A DNA stretch of 64,000 bases, from assembly GCF_001540865.1 (NCBI RefSeq), contig NC_033637.1, positions 6,011,238-6,075,237 of the forward strand, read 5' to 3'. Numbering within the stretch: the first letter of the stretch is position 1; the number at the start of each line of letters is the position of its first letter. Source of the stretch: Ananas comosus (taxonomy: Eukaryota; Streptophyta; Magnoliopsida; Poales; Bromeliaceae). Below, one piece after another: positions 34,044 to 45,393 of the stretch. The notes beneath the pieces were generated by a model that was not told the DNA's origin, did not search any database, and worked only from the letters and a program-made list of their open reading frames with translations. A program made the translations under genes and the position numbers.

Positions 34044-35647
34044 TGTAGTATTCTTAGGTTTACTTTTGTTTTTTTTATTATTATTATTTATTTCTCTCTT
34101 TGAGTTGGTATGGGGGGCATGGTGGTCATTTGGTTGTGATAAGAATGCCACGTATCCTTTCATGTTTATCCTCTCAATTAATTGAGAGTGTGCATGTTTT
34201 TATTTCTCTCCTATATTTGACCGTACGCAAGGAGAAGGAGAATCCGGTTGGAGCTCATGTGTCGCCGACGTCGCGCCACGGTACCGTTTGAGCGTGTGTT
34301 CGTCGTCGTAACATCGCGAGAAAGCCAGGTGAGTGTGCGTTTTTGCCGTTCTCGACGTCGCACTGGATTGGATTTAGCTTTTGAGGTGGGTTTATCATCG
34401 GAATCCTACTCCTATAGTATTGTTGGTCGACATATATCGTTAATATTACAAGTTGTTATTGTTTAGCTCAAATTCATGAGTAGATATGTTTTAGACATAT
34501 AAACTGAATTGGGAGCATGTTATTAGTTGCTATTAATCATGCATGTGAGGCTTGGATAAAATATAGGAGAAAACCAGCGTTCGGGACCTGGCATATGTTG
34601 AACTACCTGATTTAGCCCTAGGGGCCATTGTATTTTTATACTGTTGCAGTATCCTCATAGTAAGTATCCCAGGTAGTTCAGATTTCAGTTACGCTCGTGC
34701 TAGGATGCCGAGCCGATTTTTATAGTAGTGTTTACAGTGTTCCGGATTAGTGGGTGCCGTAGTGGTTGACTGCGGACCCGGATTTGATCGTTTCGATATC
34801 AGATTGTGCCGAGGGCACGTGACTAGGGGTTGGTAGTACTGTTAGACCTGTTTTCTTGACTTTAGCCTGTGAGAGCCTGATTCAGCTCGACAGAGATATG
34901 CTTGCATACTCGGTTGGGTCGCGCCCACGAGTGCCGCTCTGGAGTTTGGCTTTGTGCTTTCGCATTAATGTTACCGACTAGTTTTGCTATCCACGGACTG
35001 TTTTGCGTGGAGGTAGCGTAGCTTAAACAGGCGGGACGGGTGCGTTCACAGTCCCCGGGACGGGTGTGTTCACAGTCCCTATTGAGATTGGGTCAGATTT
35101 GACAGTTACTACAGTTGGATAGTGTAGTGGCAGGTAGCTGTAGATTTCTTTCCAGCTTTAACTACTAGTTTGTTTCTGACTGTAGTCTTAGTGGGTGGAC
35201 CGATGATATTGAGGGCGGTACCCATTGAGGACTGCTTGTTTTTACAGTAGTTCTCACGCCCAGTTGTTACCACTGTTTTGTAGAGCCACCGATTTCAGTT
35301 GTTGCGCCTTCCGAGGCTGATCGAGGCAAGAGCGTCGCGAGTTAGAGTCCTACCCGACGAGTAGCTGAGATAGAGGATCCACCACTGCAGCTAGTTTCGG
35401 TTTATTTTGGTGAGTTCATGTACATACAGTTGTTATAACTCGTTGGAGCGAGTACCTTTGTATAGCGTTTTGTTGTATGTATGTGAGACTTGTTTTATTC
35501 TACCTGTTTGGTTTCTTTACAGCTCTATACTACTGATTGTAGTATTGTATATTTTCAGTTACCGATACGCTTCGTATACAGAAAAAATTCTTTGTATACG
35601 GCGGATTTGTCGACGTGCCCGGGAATTGTGTAATCCGGGGCGTGACA
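34044..35647 (+). mobile_element. Solo LTR, 1604 bp, TSD ATTAG
   Basis: It begins TGTAGTATTC and ends TCCGGGGCGTGACA. A perfect 5-bp TSD, ATTAG, is at 34039-34043 and 35648-35652, inside the MITE arm. Blocks such as CGGGACGGGTGCGTTCACAG and 'gtaatccggggcg' match the inverted LTR at 56628-58513. No internal retroviral-type coding region is present, so it is a solo LTR left by LTR-LTR recombination. The family is probably Ty3/Gypsy by length and composition. Confidence 0.9.
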
Positions 35648-35846
35648 ATTAGATAAAATGGACTTGAGGAAAAAGCATATAGGGATATGCTTCTGTGTTC
35701 TTCGATGGGACCGCAGAAAATATATCGTAATCGACTCATCGTGATATGCGGAACACAATATTACGTACGGAAACAAACAGGGTATTTTCCCAACATACTT
35801 TCTCATCACACGTAACGTAATCTTCCTGCAATCCTAAACGAAGCCT

Positions 35847-35885
35847 CCCTAAACCCTAACCCTAAACCCTAAACCCTAAACCTAA
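35847..35885. repeat. Interstitial telomere-type repeat (CCCTAAA)
   Basis: About five units of CCCTAAA/CCCTAA in a row, the Arabidopsis-type plant telomere repeat, lie at the apex of the first MITE palindrome. Confidence 0.9.
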
Positions 35886-36474
35886 GCCTTAGGTCATTTA
35901 GGATTACGGGGAGATTACGTTACGTGCGGTGAGAAAGTATGTTGGGAAAATATCGTGTTTGTTTCCGTACGTAATATTGCGTTCCGCATATCGCGAAGAA
36001 TCGGTTACGATATATTTTTTGCGGTCCTACCGAAGAACGCAGAAGCATATCCGCTTTTTTCTTAACTCAGCGTTAGATAGATCTCAATACCAAACTAGTA
36101 TTGAGATCTATCTAACGCTATTAGATAAAATGGGGTTGAGGAAAAAGCATATAGGGAGATGCTTTTGCGTTCTCCGGTGGGACTGCGGAAAATATATCGT
36201 AACCGACTCATCGCGATATGCGGAATGCAATATTACGTATGGAAACAGGCTTCGTTTGGGATTGCGGGGAGATTGCGTTATGTGCGGTGAGAAACGACGA
36301 CTGTTTGTTTCCATACGTAATATTGCGTTCCGCATATCGCGATGAGTCGGTTACGATATATTTTCTGCAGTCCCACCGGAGAACGCAGAAGCATATCTCT
36401 ATATGTTTTTTTTCTCAACTCCATTTTATCTAATAGCGTTAAATAGATCTCAATACCAAACTGAGCCTTAGTCT

Positions 36475-36871
36475 ACAAACAAAAGAGCGTTGGAGGACTA
36501 CAAATCTCCATACAAAAGTTTTAATCCTCCCCTCTTTTTAAAAAATTAATTTTGGGTATTTTTATTTTTAAAAATAAAGTAACAAGACTTTAGGAAGAAA
36601 AGATGCTAGTTGAAGGATGGGTTCTAAGATATTTTATAACCCCATTTAGGTTGTAGGGTGCATTGCTCGATAAAAAAAATATATATTATTTTATTTATGA
36701 AAAACTAATGCGTGGATTATATCTTTCTCAGCAAATTTAAAATGGGTTCAAATTTATGAAAAAAAAAAATTAAAATTAATTTCTTTATGATATGTATAAA
36801 AACTGGCCTACGGTATCAAATTAGAGGTTTTCTAGTAAGACGTTATTGTTGGAGCGTTTACTAATAAAACT

Positions 36872-36925
<54 letters not shown>

Positions 36926-36931
36926 GGTATA
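36475..36931. repeat. AT-rich spacer with (TA)n microsatellite
   Basis: No gene. A (TA)n run lies at 36874-36920, directly before the SINE target site. Confidence 0.6.
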
Positions 36932-37086
36932 GTTTTTTTTTTGAGAGATAGGTAGCATTTTATCTGCTTTGTTTATTTAATTTAGAAATAAACTTAGTTA
37001 GAAATGTGAATCAACTAGAATTCGAATTTGGGACCTCAAGTGTCAATCATCAAGTCTTTTGCCACTTGCGCTAGGGACGGTCGATG
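36932..37086 (-). mobile_element. tRNA-derived SINE, copy 4
   Basis: A T run (A tail) is followed by GAGAGATAGGTAGCA. On the minus strand box A is TAGCGCAAGTGG and box B is AAATTCGAATTC. The TSD is TAGGTATA at 36924-36931 and 37087-37094. Confidence 0.85.
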
Positions 37087-37170
37087 TAGGTATAAATCTT
37101 ACACCACACTTATCTAAGTGTTTTTATTCTTTATTTGTCTTATCAATTTTTTTTGACTAAAAAAAATTTA

Positions 37171-40100
37171 GGCCAATTTGCATAAAAAATCCACTAGTTT
37201 TGGGCTTTTGCAAAATCTAGCCACCATTTTCATTTTTGCAGATTCGGTCCGCTTTTTCAAAAAGATGACCAAACTACCCCTTTTTCAAAATGCATAAGAA
37301 GTATATGCATTAATTGTCTTGAAAAATACAGCTGACAAGTTATTATTACAGTTATCTTTTTCTTAAAAAATGAAATTCTCATTAACATACAAATAAAAAA
37401 CTTGGCCAAAACTTCAAATAATAAAAGTAAAAAAGAAAGAATGGAAAACATCTTAAATGGTGCAATATCATTCTAATTTGTACAATATTTCTTTCAAATA
37501 GCGTAATATTTGTGTAAACAGTATAATGTTTGCACAATTTATATAATGTTGCATAATTTTTTATAATAAATTACGAATAATATAGTATACTACGCGCAAA
37601 TAATATAACATATTAAAATATACTATAAAAATCATATATTATATGTATAAACGGTGAATATTTTATACTATTTGTACAAATATTTACACCATTTGCATAG
37701 ATATTGCACTATTATGAGAAAATGTTGCACCATTTAGATATTATGTTGCACTCTTTCTTTTTAAAAATTAAAATATATTGTATATTAAATAAAGTGTTAA
37801 ATGTCTTGAAAATGACAACTGTTAAGTCATAATTACATGTACCTTTCACGAGAGACGAGAATTCTCATTTAATTAAGATAAAATAAAAAAATAAAATATC
37901 ATTAATACAATGAAAGAGTGCAACATAGTCTCAAATAGTGCAACATTCTCTTCCAAATAGTACAATATTTATGTAAATAGTGCAATACATGCATCGTTAA
38001 TATACATATTGCATGATTTTTATACAAAATTATGAATAATATAATATATTACGAAAAAATAACACGAAAATAATATAACATATTACAATATACTATAAAA
38101 ATCATGCATTTTATGTATAAACGGTAAATATTTTGTACTATTTGTATAAATATTTACACCATTTATATAAATATTGCACTATTATGAGATAATGTTGCAC
38201 CATTTAGATGTTATGTTGCATTCTTTCTTTTTAAAAATTAAAGTGTATTGTATATTGAATAAAGTGTTAAATTTCTTGAAAATGACAGCTGCTAAGTTAT
38301 AATTACATGTACTTTTCTCGAGAGACGAGAATCCTCATTTAATTAAGATAAAATAAAAAATAAAATATCATTAATACAATGAAAAGAGTGCAACATTCTT
38401 TTAAAGAGTGTAACATAGTCTCAAATAGTGCAATATTCTCTTCCAAATAATGCAATATTTATATAAATAGTGCAAGATATGCATCGTTAATACACATATT
38501 GAATGATTTTTATACAAAATTACGAATAATATAATATATTACGTGGAAATAATACGAAAATAATATAACATATACAAAATACTATAAAAATCATACATTA
38601 TATTATGAACGGTACATATTTTGCACTATTTGTATAAATATTAATACTATTTGTATATATATTGTACTATTATGAGAGAATGTTGCACCATTTAGATGAT
38701 ATGTTATACTCTTTCTTTTTAAAAATTAAAGTGCTTATCTATTAAATAAAGAGTGCAATTTCTTGGAAATAACAACCATAGTTAGTTAATTCGGATTCGG
38801 CAAAAATTCGGTACGGGTATAATTCGGATAAAATTCGTCTTCTAATTTTTAAATTTGTTGAAAAATACGGTTAAAAAACGGATTCGGTAATTATTCGGAT
38901 ACGTGATTTATATGGATATTATACGTTTACCAATTAAAAATTCGGGATTAAAAATTCGATTATTAAATTAAATTTTTTTCTCTCAAGATTTATACTATTA
39001 GTATAAATACTCATTTTTTTAAGAATATAAAAATAAAGAACTATAAAATTAAACTAATTAAGTAAAAAAAATAATAAACTATATTATACTTATAAATAAA
39101 ATATTATATAATAATATTTTTATATAAAAATAAAATATTATATATAATAAATAAATAAATAAATAAATAAATATAATGAGAGACCTCTTTCTCCTGCGGT
39201 CCACGAGGCCCGCGCATGAACAAAGCTTCCCAAACGCCGCGATTTCCCCCTTTTCCTTTCCGCGGACGGCGAGTCGGCGACTCGATTTTTTCTCCAAATT
39301 TTCTCCAAAATTTATAAAATAGCTTTTCCAAACAAAATTTTATGGACAATCAAACATGGGAAAAACAATTTTCAACCGAAATTTTTTTTTCGGAGGGGTT
39401 TTACCTGGATCCAAACACTCGCGAGTTCTGCCTTCTGCGACGAGAGCGGCGGAGGAGGACGTCGGCGATGAGAGCGACGACGATGCTATCCGTTTTTTTG
39501 GGCGAATGATTCGCGAATCGCGAATGATTCGCGGATAATTATTTTTGTCGAAAAAAACGCGTTTTTTTTTGAATTTTTCGAAAAAATACGTATACAGGCG
39601 TTTTATTCGGTTATTCAAAAATTCGTGAATAATTCGCGAATTATTCGCGAATTTACTAACTAGGATAACAACTGCTAAGTCATAATTACATGTACCTTTC
39701 TAGAGACGAGAATGCTCATTTAAGACAAAATACAAAAAGTAAAGTATTGTTAATAAGATGAAAGGGTGCAATATTCTCTCAAATAGTGCAACATCCTCTC
39801 AAATGGTGCAACATTAGAGAGAATGTTGCACTATTTCATTCTAATGTTGCAATCTTTCATTGTATTAATGATAATTTATTTTTTATTTTATCTTAATTAA
39901 ATGAGGATTCTCGTCTTTCGAGAAAGGTACATGTAATTATGACTTAGCAAGTTGTCATTTTCAAGAAATTTAACACTTTATTTAATATACAATATATTTT
40001 AATTTTTAAAAAGAAAGAGTGCAACATAACATCTAAATGGTGCAACATTATCTCATAATAGTGCAACATTTATGCAAATGGTATAAATATTTGTACAAAT

Positions 40101-41997
40101 AGTGCAAAATATTCTCCGTTTATACATATAATGCATGATTTTTATAGTATATTGTAATATGCTATATTATTTGCGCGTAGTATACTATATTATTCGTAAT
40201 TTAGTATAAAAATTGTGCAATATTATATAAATTGTGCAAAAATTGCACTGTTTATACAAATATTACACTATTTGAAAGAAATATTGCACAATTTGAAACG
40301 ATGTTGCACTATTTAGATGTTATGTTGCACTCTTTCTTTTTAAAAATTAAAGTGTATTGTATATTAAATAAAGTGTTAAATTTTTTGAAAATGACAGCTG
40401 TTAAGTCATAATTATATGTACTTTTACTCAAAGACGAGAATTCTCATTTAATTAAGATAAAATAAAAAATAAAGTATCATTAATACAATTAAAAATTACA
40501 ATATTAAAATGAAATAGTGCAACATTCTCTCTAATGTTGCACCATTTAAGAGGATGTTACACTATTTGAGAGAATGTTGCACTCTTTCATCTTATTAACA
40601 ATACTTTACTTTTTTTATTTTGTCTTAAATGAGTATTCTCGTCTCTCAAGAAAGGTACATTCAATTATGACTTAACAGTTGTCATTTTCAAGAAATTGCA
40701 CACTTTATTTAATAGATAAGCACTTTAATTTTTAAAAAGAAAGAATGCAACATACCATCTAAATGATGCAACATTCTCTCATAATAATATAATATATATA
40801 CAAATGGTGTAAATATTTATACAAATAGTGCAAAATATGCACCGTTTATAATATAATGTATGATTTTTATAGTATTTTGTGATATGTTATATTATTTTTA
40901 TATTATTTTCATATTATTTTCACGTAATATATTATATTATTCGTAATTTTGTATAAAAATCATTCAATATGTGTATTAACGATGCATATATTGCACTATA
41001 TATATAAATATTGCACTATTTAGAAGAGAATATTGTACTATTTGAAACTATGTTGCACTCTCTTATTGTATTAATGATACTTTATTTTTTATTTTATCTT
41101 AATTAAATGAGAATTCTCGTCTTTGAGTAAAAGTACATATAATTATGACTTAACAGCTGTCATTTTCAAAAAATTTAACACTTTATTTAATATACAATAC
41201 ACTTTAATTTTTTTAAAAAAAGAGTGCAACATAACATCTAAATGGTTTAACATTATCTCATAATAGTGCAACATTTATACAAATGGTGTAAATATTTGTA
41301 CAAATAGTGCAAAATATTTACTGTTTATATATATAATGCATGATTTTTATAATATATTGTAATATGTTATATTATTTTCATATTATTTTCACGTAATATA
41401 TTATATTATTCATAATTTTATATAAAAATCATGCAATATGTGTTTTAACGATGCATATATTGCACTATTTGGAAAAGAATGTTGCACTATTTGAGATTAT
41501 GTTGCACTCTTTAATAGGATGTTATACTCTTTCACTGTATTAATTATNAGCCCGCGGGTTACCCAACCCACCCGTTTGCCAGGTCTAAGTATACTATATT
41601 ATTCGTAATTTAGTATAAAAAATTATGCAATATTATATAAATTGTGCAAACATTGCATTGTTTACACAAATATTATACTATTTGGAAGAAATATTGCACA
41701 ATTTGAAACGATGTTGCACCATTTAAGGTGTATTCCATTCTTTCTTTTTTACTTTTATTATTTGATGTTTTTTATTTCTATGTTAATAAGAATTTCATTT
41801 TTCAAGAAAAAGATAACTGTAACAATAATTTGTTAGTTGTATTTTTCAAGACAATTAATGCATGTATTTTTTATTCATTTTGAAAGAGGGGTACTTTGGT
41901 CATCTTTTTGAAAAAGTAGACTGAATCTACAAAAACAAAAAATGTTGTCTGATTTTGTAAAAGCCCAAAACTAAAGAATTTTTTATGCAAATTGGCC
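37171..41997. mobile_element. Giant palindromic Mutator-like element, 4827 bp, TSD AAAAATTTA
   Basis: The ends are GGCCAATTTGCATAAAAAAT and its exact inverse. The TIRs extend at least 100 bp ('ttttgggcttttgcaaaat', 'gatgaccaaa'). A perfect 9-bp TSD, AAAAATTTA, is at 37162-37170 and 41998-42006. The interior is built from ~475-bp modules in both orientations, marked by AAGTGTTAAAT.TCTTGAAAA (direct near 37791, 38261, 38749 and 40371; inverted near 39953, 40678 and 41158). Modules are dense in GTGCAACAT / ATGTTGCAC. No transposase ORF. A hAT element lies inside at 38777-39664 and an N with foreign GC-rich bases at 41548-41590. Confidence 0.88.
38777..39664. mobile_element. Non-autonomous hAT element, 888 bp, TSD ATAACAAC
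   Basis: TIRs are CATAGTTAGTTAATTCG and CCTAGTTAGTAAATTCG (right end inverted). A perfect 8-bp TSD, ATAACAAC, is at 38769-38776 and 39665-39672. Both sub-ends are crowded with ATTCGG / ATTCGCGAAT motifs. Two GC-rich islands, about 39185-39280 and 39395-39490, contrast with the AT-rich arms and may be captured host sequence; their translations are not recognised. Confidence 0.9.
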
Positions 41998-42380
41998 AAA
42001 AATTTATATAGATTTTCTGAACGCTAAAATAATGAAGATGTAAAATTTGTACAACATTTCCATTTTCCATTCGTATATTCAATACGGTGCATGAGGCATA
42101 TACATACACCGGGTGCAGGAAACAGTTCCTCACACCTCTCACGTGCTCGGACAGCATCCCCTCTCACGTGCTCCCCACTTTTCCCTACCTCGTGGCGCAT
42201 TACTACGACGCGGAGAAACATGAAGCCTTTTCTGACGAACATAATCCCAGTGGCTAATCGTGCCTCGAGATCCGGATATTCAACCAATAAACGCCACGTT
42301 GTTCGCAAAACTCTTCAACTTCTACGTCGACACAACATTTCGTTTTTCCTCTCCCCCACCCCGTATTCTAGAACCTCTCC

Positions 42381-42387
42381 TATAAAA
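42381..42387 (+). promoter_or_regulatory. TATA box of the G3BP-like gene
   Basis: TATAAAA is followed by a CT-rich leader. It lies about 330 bases before the ATG at 42712, which implies a 5' UTR of about 300 bases. Confidence 0.6.
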
Positions 42388-42526
42388 CGCTTTAATTGAG
42401 CAGGAAAAAAAAATAGCAAAAAAATAAAAGAAAAAAGAGGAAGAAGGAGACAACTTCGCCTTCGCACTCTCTCTTTCTCTCTCTACCCCCCTCTCAGATC
42501 CGGAGCTCCAAAACCCTAACGAGCTC

Positions 42527-42557
<31 letters not shown>

Positions 42558-42711
42558 GAGACCGATTCCCCCCGATCCCTCCTCGATCGAGCTCCCGAGA
42601 TCGCCTCCGATCGATCCGCCGATCACCTCTCCCCGAGTTCGCCTTCGATCGCTTCGATCCGAGAGCTCTCGATCCGTTTCCGAGCCCCTCCGCGCGGTTC
42701 CTCGATCGGAA

Positions 42712-44168
42712 ATGGCGACTCCGCAATCGGCCCCCTCCGGATCGGCTCCCCCTGCGCAAGTGGTAAGTAACAATGGATCCCCCTGAATCTCCATCGGATC
42801 GCGCTTCGTCGGATCTCTTCGTGCTGTTTCCCCCATTGATTTCGGCGTTTTTGTGCTAGGTGGGCAATGCGTTCGTTCCGCAGTACTATCACATCCTGCA
42901 CCAGTCGCCGGATCTGGTGTATCGCTTTTACCAGGAGAGTAGCAAGCTCGGGCGCCCCGGATCTCACGGCGATATGATCTCGGTCACCACGCTCGATGTG
43001 AGATCACGTAGATCTTCTATTCACTTCGTTTTCTTTGCTCAGGTGATGGTTTTGATTGAGTGGTTCTCGGGGAACAGGCGATCAATGAGAAGATACTCTC
43101 GATGGACTTCCTCCGAGCCGAGATTAAGACGGTGGATGCTCAGCAATCGCTAGGGGGCGGAGTGATAGTGCTTGTGACAGGGCATCTTACTGGGAAGGAC
43201 AATGTGAAGAGGGACTTCACACAGTCCTTCTTCCTCGCCCCCCAGGAAAAGGGATTCTTTGTCCTGAATGATATATTCTGCTATGTCCCAGAGGCTGGCG
43301 AGGGCGAGGGCAAGGGCGAGCGGGCAGAGGAGGCGGAGGGATTGGCGAATGGCACTGGTGATCCTCTTCCGTCGCAGCAGGGTATGTTTCAGGAGCATCT
43401 GAAGGCTTGATTTAGTTCCTGTTTAGTTGTTCTGGATCTTCTGTTACGAGTGCTGTTGGAATAGAGCTTTTCGAAGAAGCCTGAATAAATTTTCCAAATG
43501 AAAATCCTCCTGAAAATTTTGCACTTGAGGTAAAAGCGGAAGCTTCAACCTGGAGATTCTGCTTTGGCGTCCCAAAAGCTCATTTCTGCTGTAGATCTTT
43601 TTGCATTTTATTAACTACTTATTGAGTAGTGAAGTTGTTCCAACATCTGCAGGACGTGCTAAGTAGTAGGAATTTGAAAGTATTCTTGACGTTTACTATT
43701 TGAAAGTATTCTTGACGTTTACTCTGTTATTTTGCTACAGATTCAATTCCACAAGAGGAGCAGCACCTTCAGGATCAACCAGTGGCACCACCGGAAGAGG
43801 AGGCTGAAGAAGAGAATGAGGAGGAAGTTTATGATCCATCAGACAACGAGGCGGAACCTGTTGTAGAGGAGGAAGCACCAGTTGCTGAGGTCATTGATGA
43901 ACCTCCCAACAGTTCACAGGCAGTTGTCGCTGATTCAAGTGCTGCTCCACATGATGAGGCGCCGAAAAAATCGTATGCTTCAATTGTAGGTGTTCTTAAG
44001 TACTCTTCTTTAATCATGCCTGAACTGGAATTATATGATAAGCTCCAATATTGATGCTAAAGTTGTTATAATGCCTAGACAGACATAGGCGGTCATACCC
44101 TTGAAGGCCTAGGTGATATGCCTAGGTAGAGAGGAGGCGACCTATTGATAACATATATTTTAGACACT

Positions 44169-44256
<88 letters not shown>

Positions 44257-44796
44257 GAGCTGGAATACTATCGGTAACAAACCGGCTCCGTTGCCATCCA
44301 TTTGTTTTCAATGATGGAGTCTTCGAATCGACGATCGGCACCGTTGAATATGATCTATACCACTTAAATTATCTAGAAATCAAATTTCATGCTTTTCCAA
44401 TATTATTCTCTTGTCCATCAAGTGGGCGTAAAAATGAAAAGCTGAAAATGAATATCTTCTAAAAAGTGATGATAGAAATTTTATAATCAAGATCGAGAGT
44501 ATAGATCTTGTTCTAAATAGTTTAAAGAGTTTTCTAACCAAAATTCAATTAATTTGGATAGTTTTACACCGTTAAACGTGAAAACACCTCATATCTACCA
44601 TTAAAATTACAAATTTTGAAACCCTTTGATTATTAGGTCAATGATATCGAAAAGATTTGAAATTTGGTTTCTAAATACTTCAAGTGGTATAGATCATATT
44701 CAACGGTGCCGATCGTCAATTCAAAGGCTCCATCATTGAAAACAAATGGGTGGCAACGGAGCCGGTTTGCTACCGATAGTATTCCAGCTCAACTGT

Positions 44797-44835
<39 letters not shown>

Positions 44836-45339
44836 AGGACTGCTGTGCTCTCAGCTCCTGAGCCGTTTTCGATGATGGAATTTCCGAATCGACGATCGGC
44901 TCCGTTAGACTTGATCTAGCGTATTTGAAGTTTCTAGAAAATAATTTTTGCGATTTTTCGATATCATTTACCTAGCAATCGAAAGGATTCAAAATCAATA
45001 ATTTTTAACGGCTGAAAATAAAAATCCTATAAAAAGTGGTGATATAGCACTAAAATTTTCGATTAGAAATATTGATCTTGTTGTAGATAGTATAAAGAAT
45101 TTTGTATCAAAATTTCATCTGATTTGAATACTTCTACACTGTTAAACTTGAAAACGGAAGATATCAACCATTAAAAAATATTGATTTTGAATCCTTTCGA
45201 TCACTAGGTAAATGATATCAAAAAATCGCAAAAATTATTTTCTAGAAACTTCAAATACCCTAGATCAAGTCTAACGGAGCCGATCGTCGATTCGAAAATT
45301 CCATCATCGAAAACGGCTCAGGAGAGTACAGCAGCCCTG

Positions 45340-45393
<54 letters not shown>

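Larger units (their letters stand above)
33996..36467. mobile_element. Tourist-like MITE dimer with a solo LTR inside
   Basis: The outer ends are flanked by TTA (33993-33995 and 36468-36470). The left end is GGCCCCGTGCAGCTTAGTTT, the inverted right end GGCTCAGTTTGGTATTGAG. Two copies of one palindromic MITE are fused at about 36090, where CAATACCAAACT meets AGTATTGAGATC. Each arm repeats ATTAGATAAAATGG, AAAAAGCATATAGGGA, CGATATGCGGAA and ACGTAATATTGCG-type blocks in both directions. Without the LTR it is about 863 bp. The first copy carries telomere-type repeats at its apex. Confidence 0.78.

Noticed and set aside
35407..36433. Several open frames of 70-140 codons at 35407-36433
   Set aside because: They lie in the solo LTR end and the Tourist-like palindromes; the same peptide appears on both strands because of the inverted arms.
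37300..41550. Regularly spaced repeats that might suggest CRISPR or centromeric satellite
   Set aside because: The period is about 475 bp in both orientations, bounded by TIRs and a 9-bp TSD in a plant genome; it is a transposon.
42322..42967. Overlapping minus-strand frames with Arg/Ser-rich products
   Set aside because: They are shadows of the CT-rich leader and first two exons of the G3BP-like gene.
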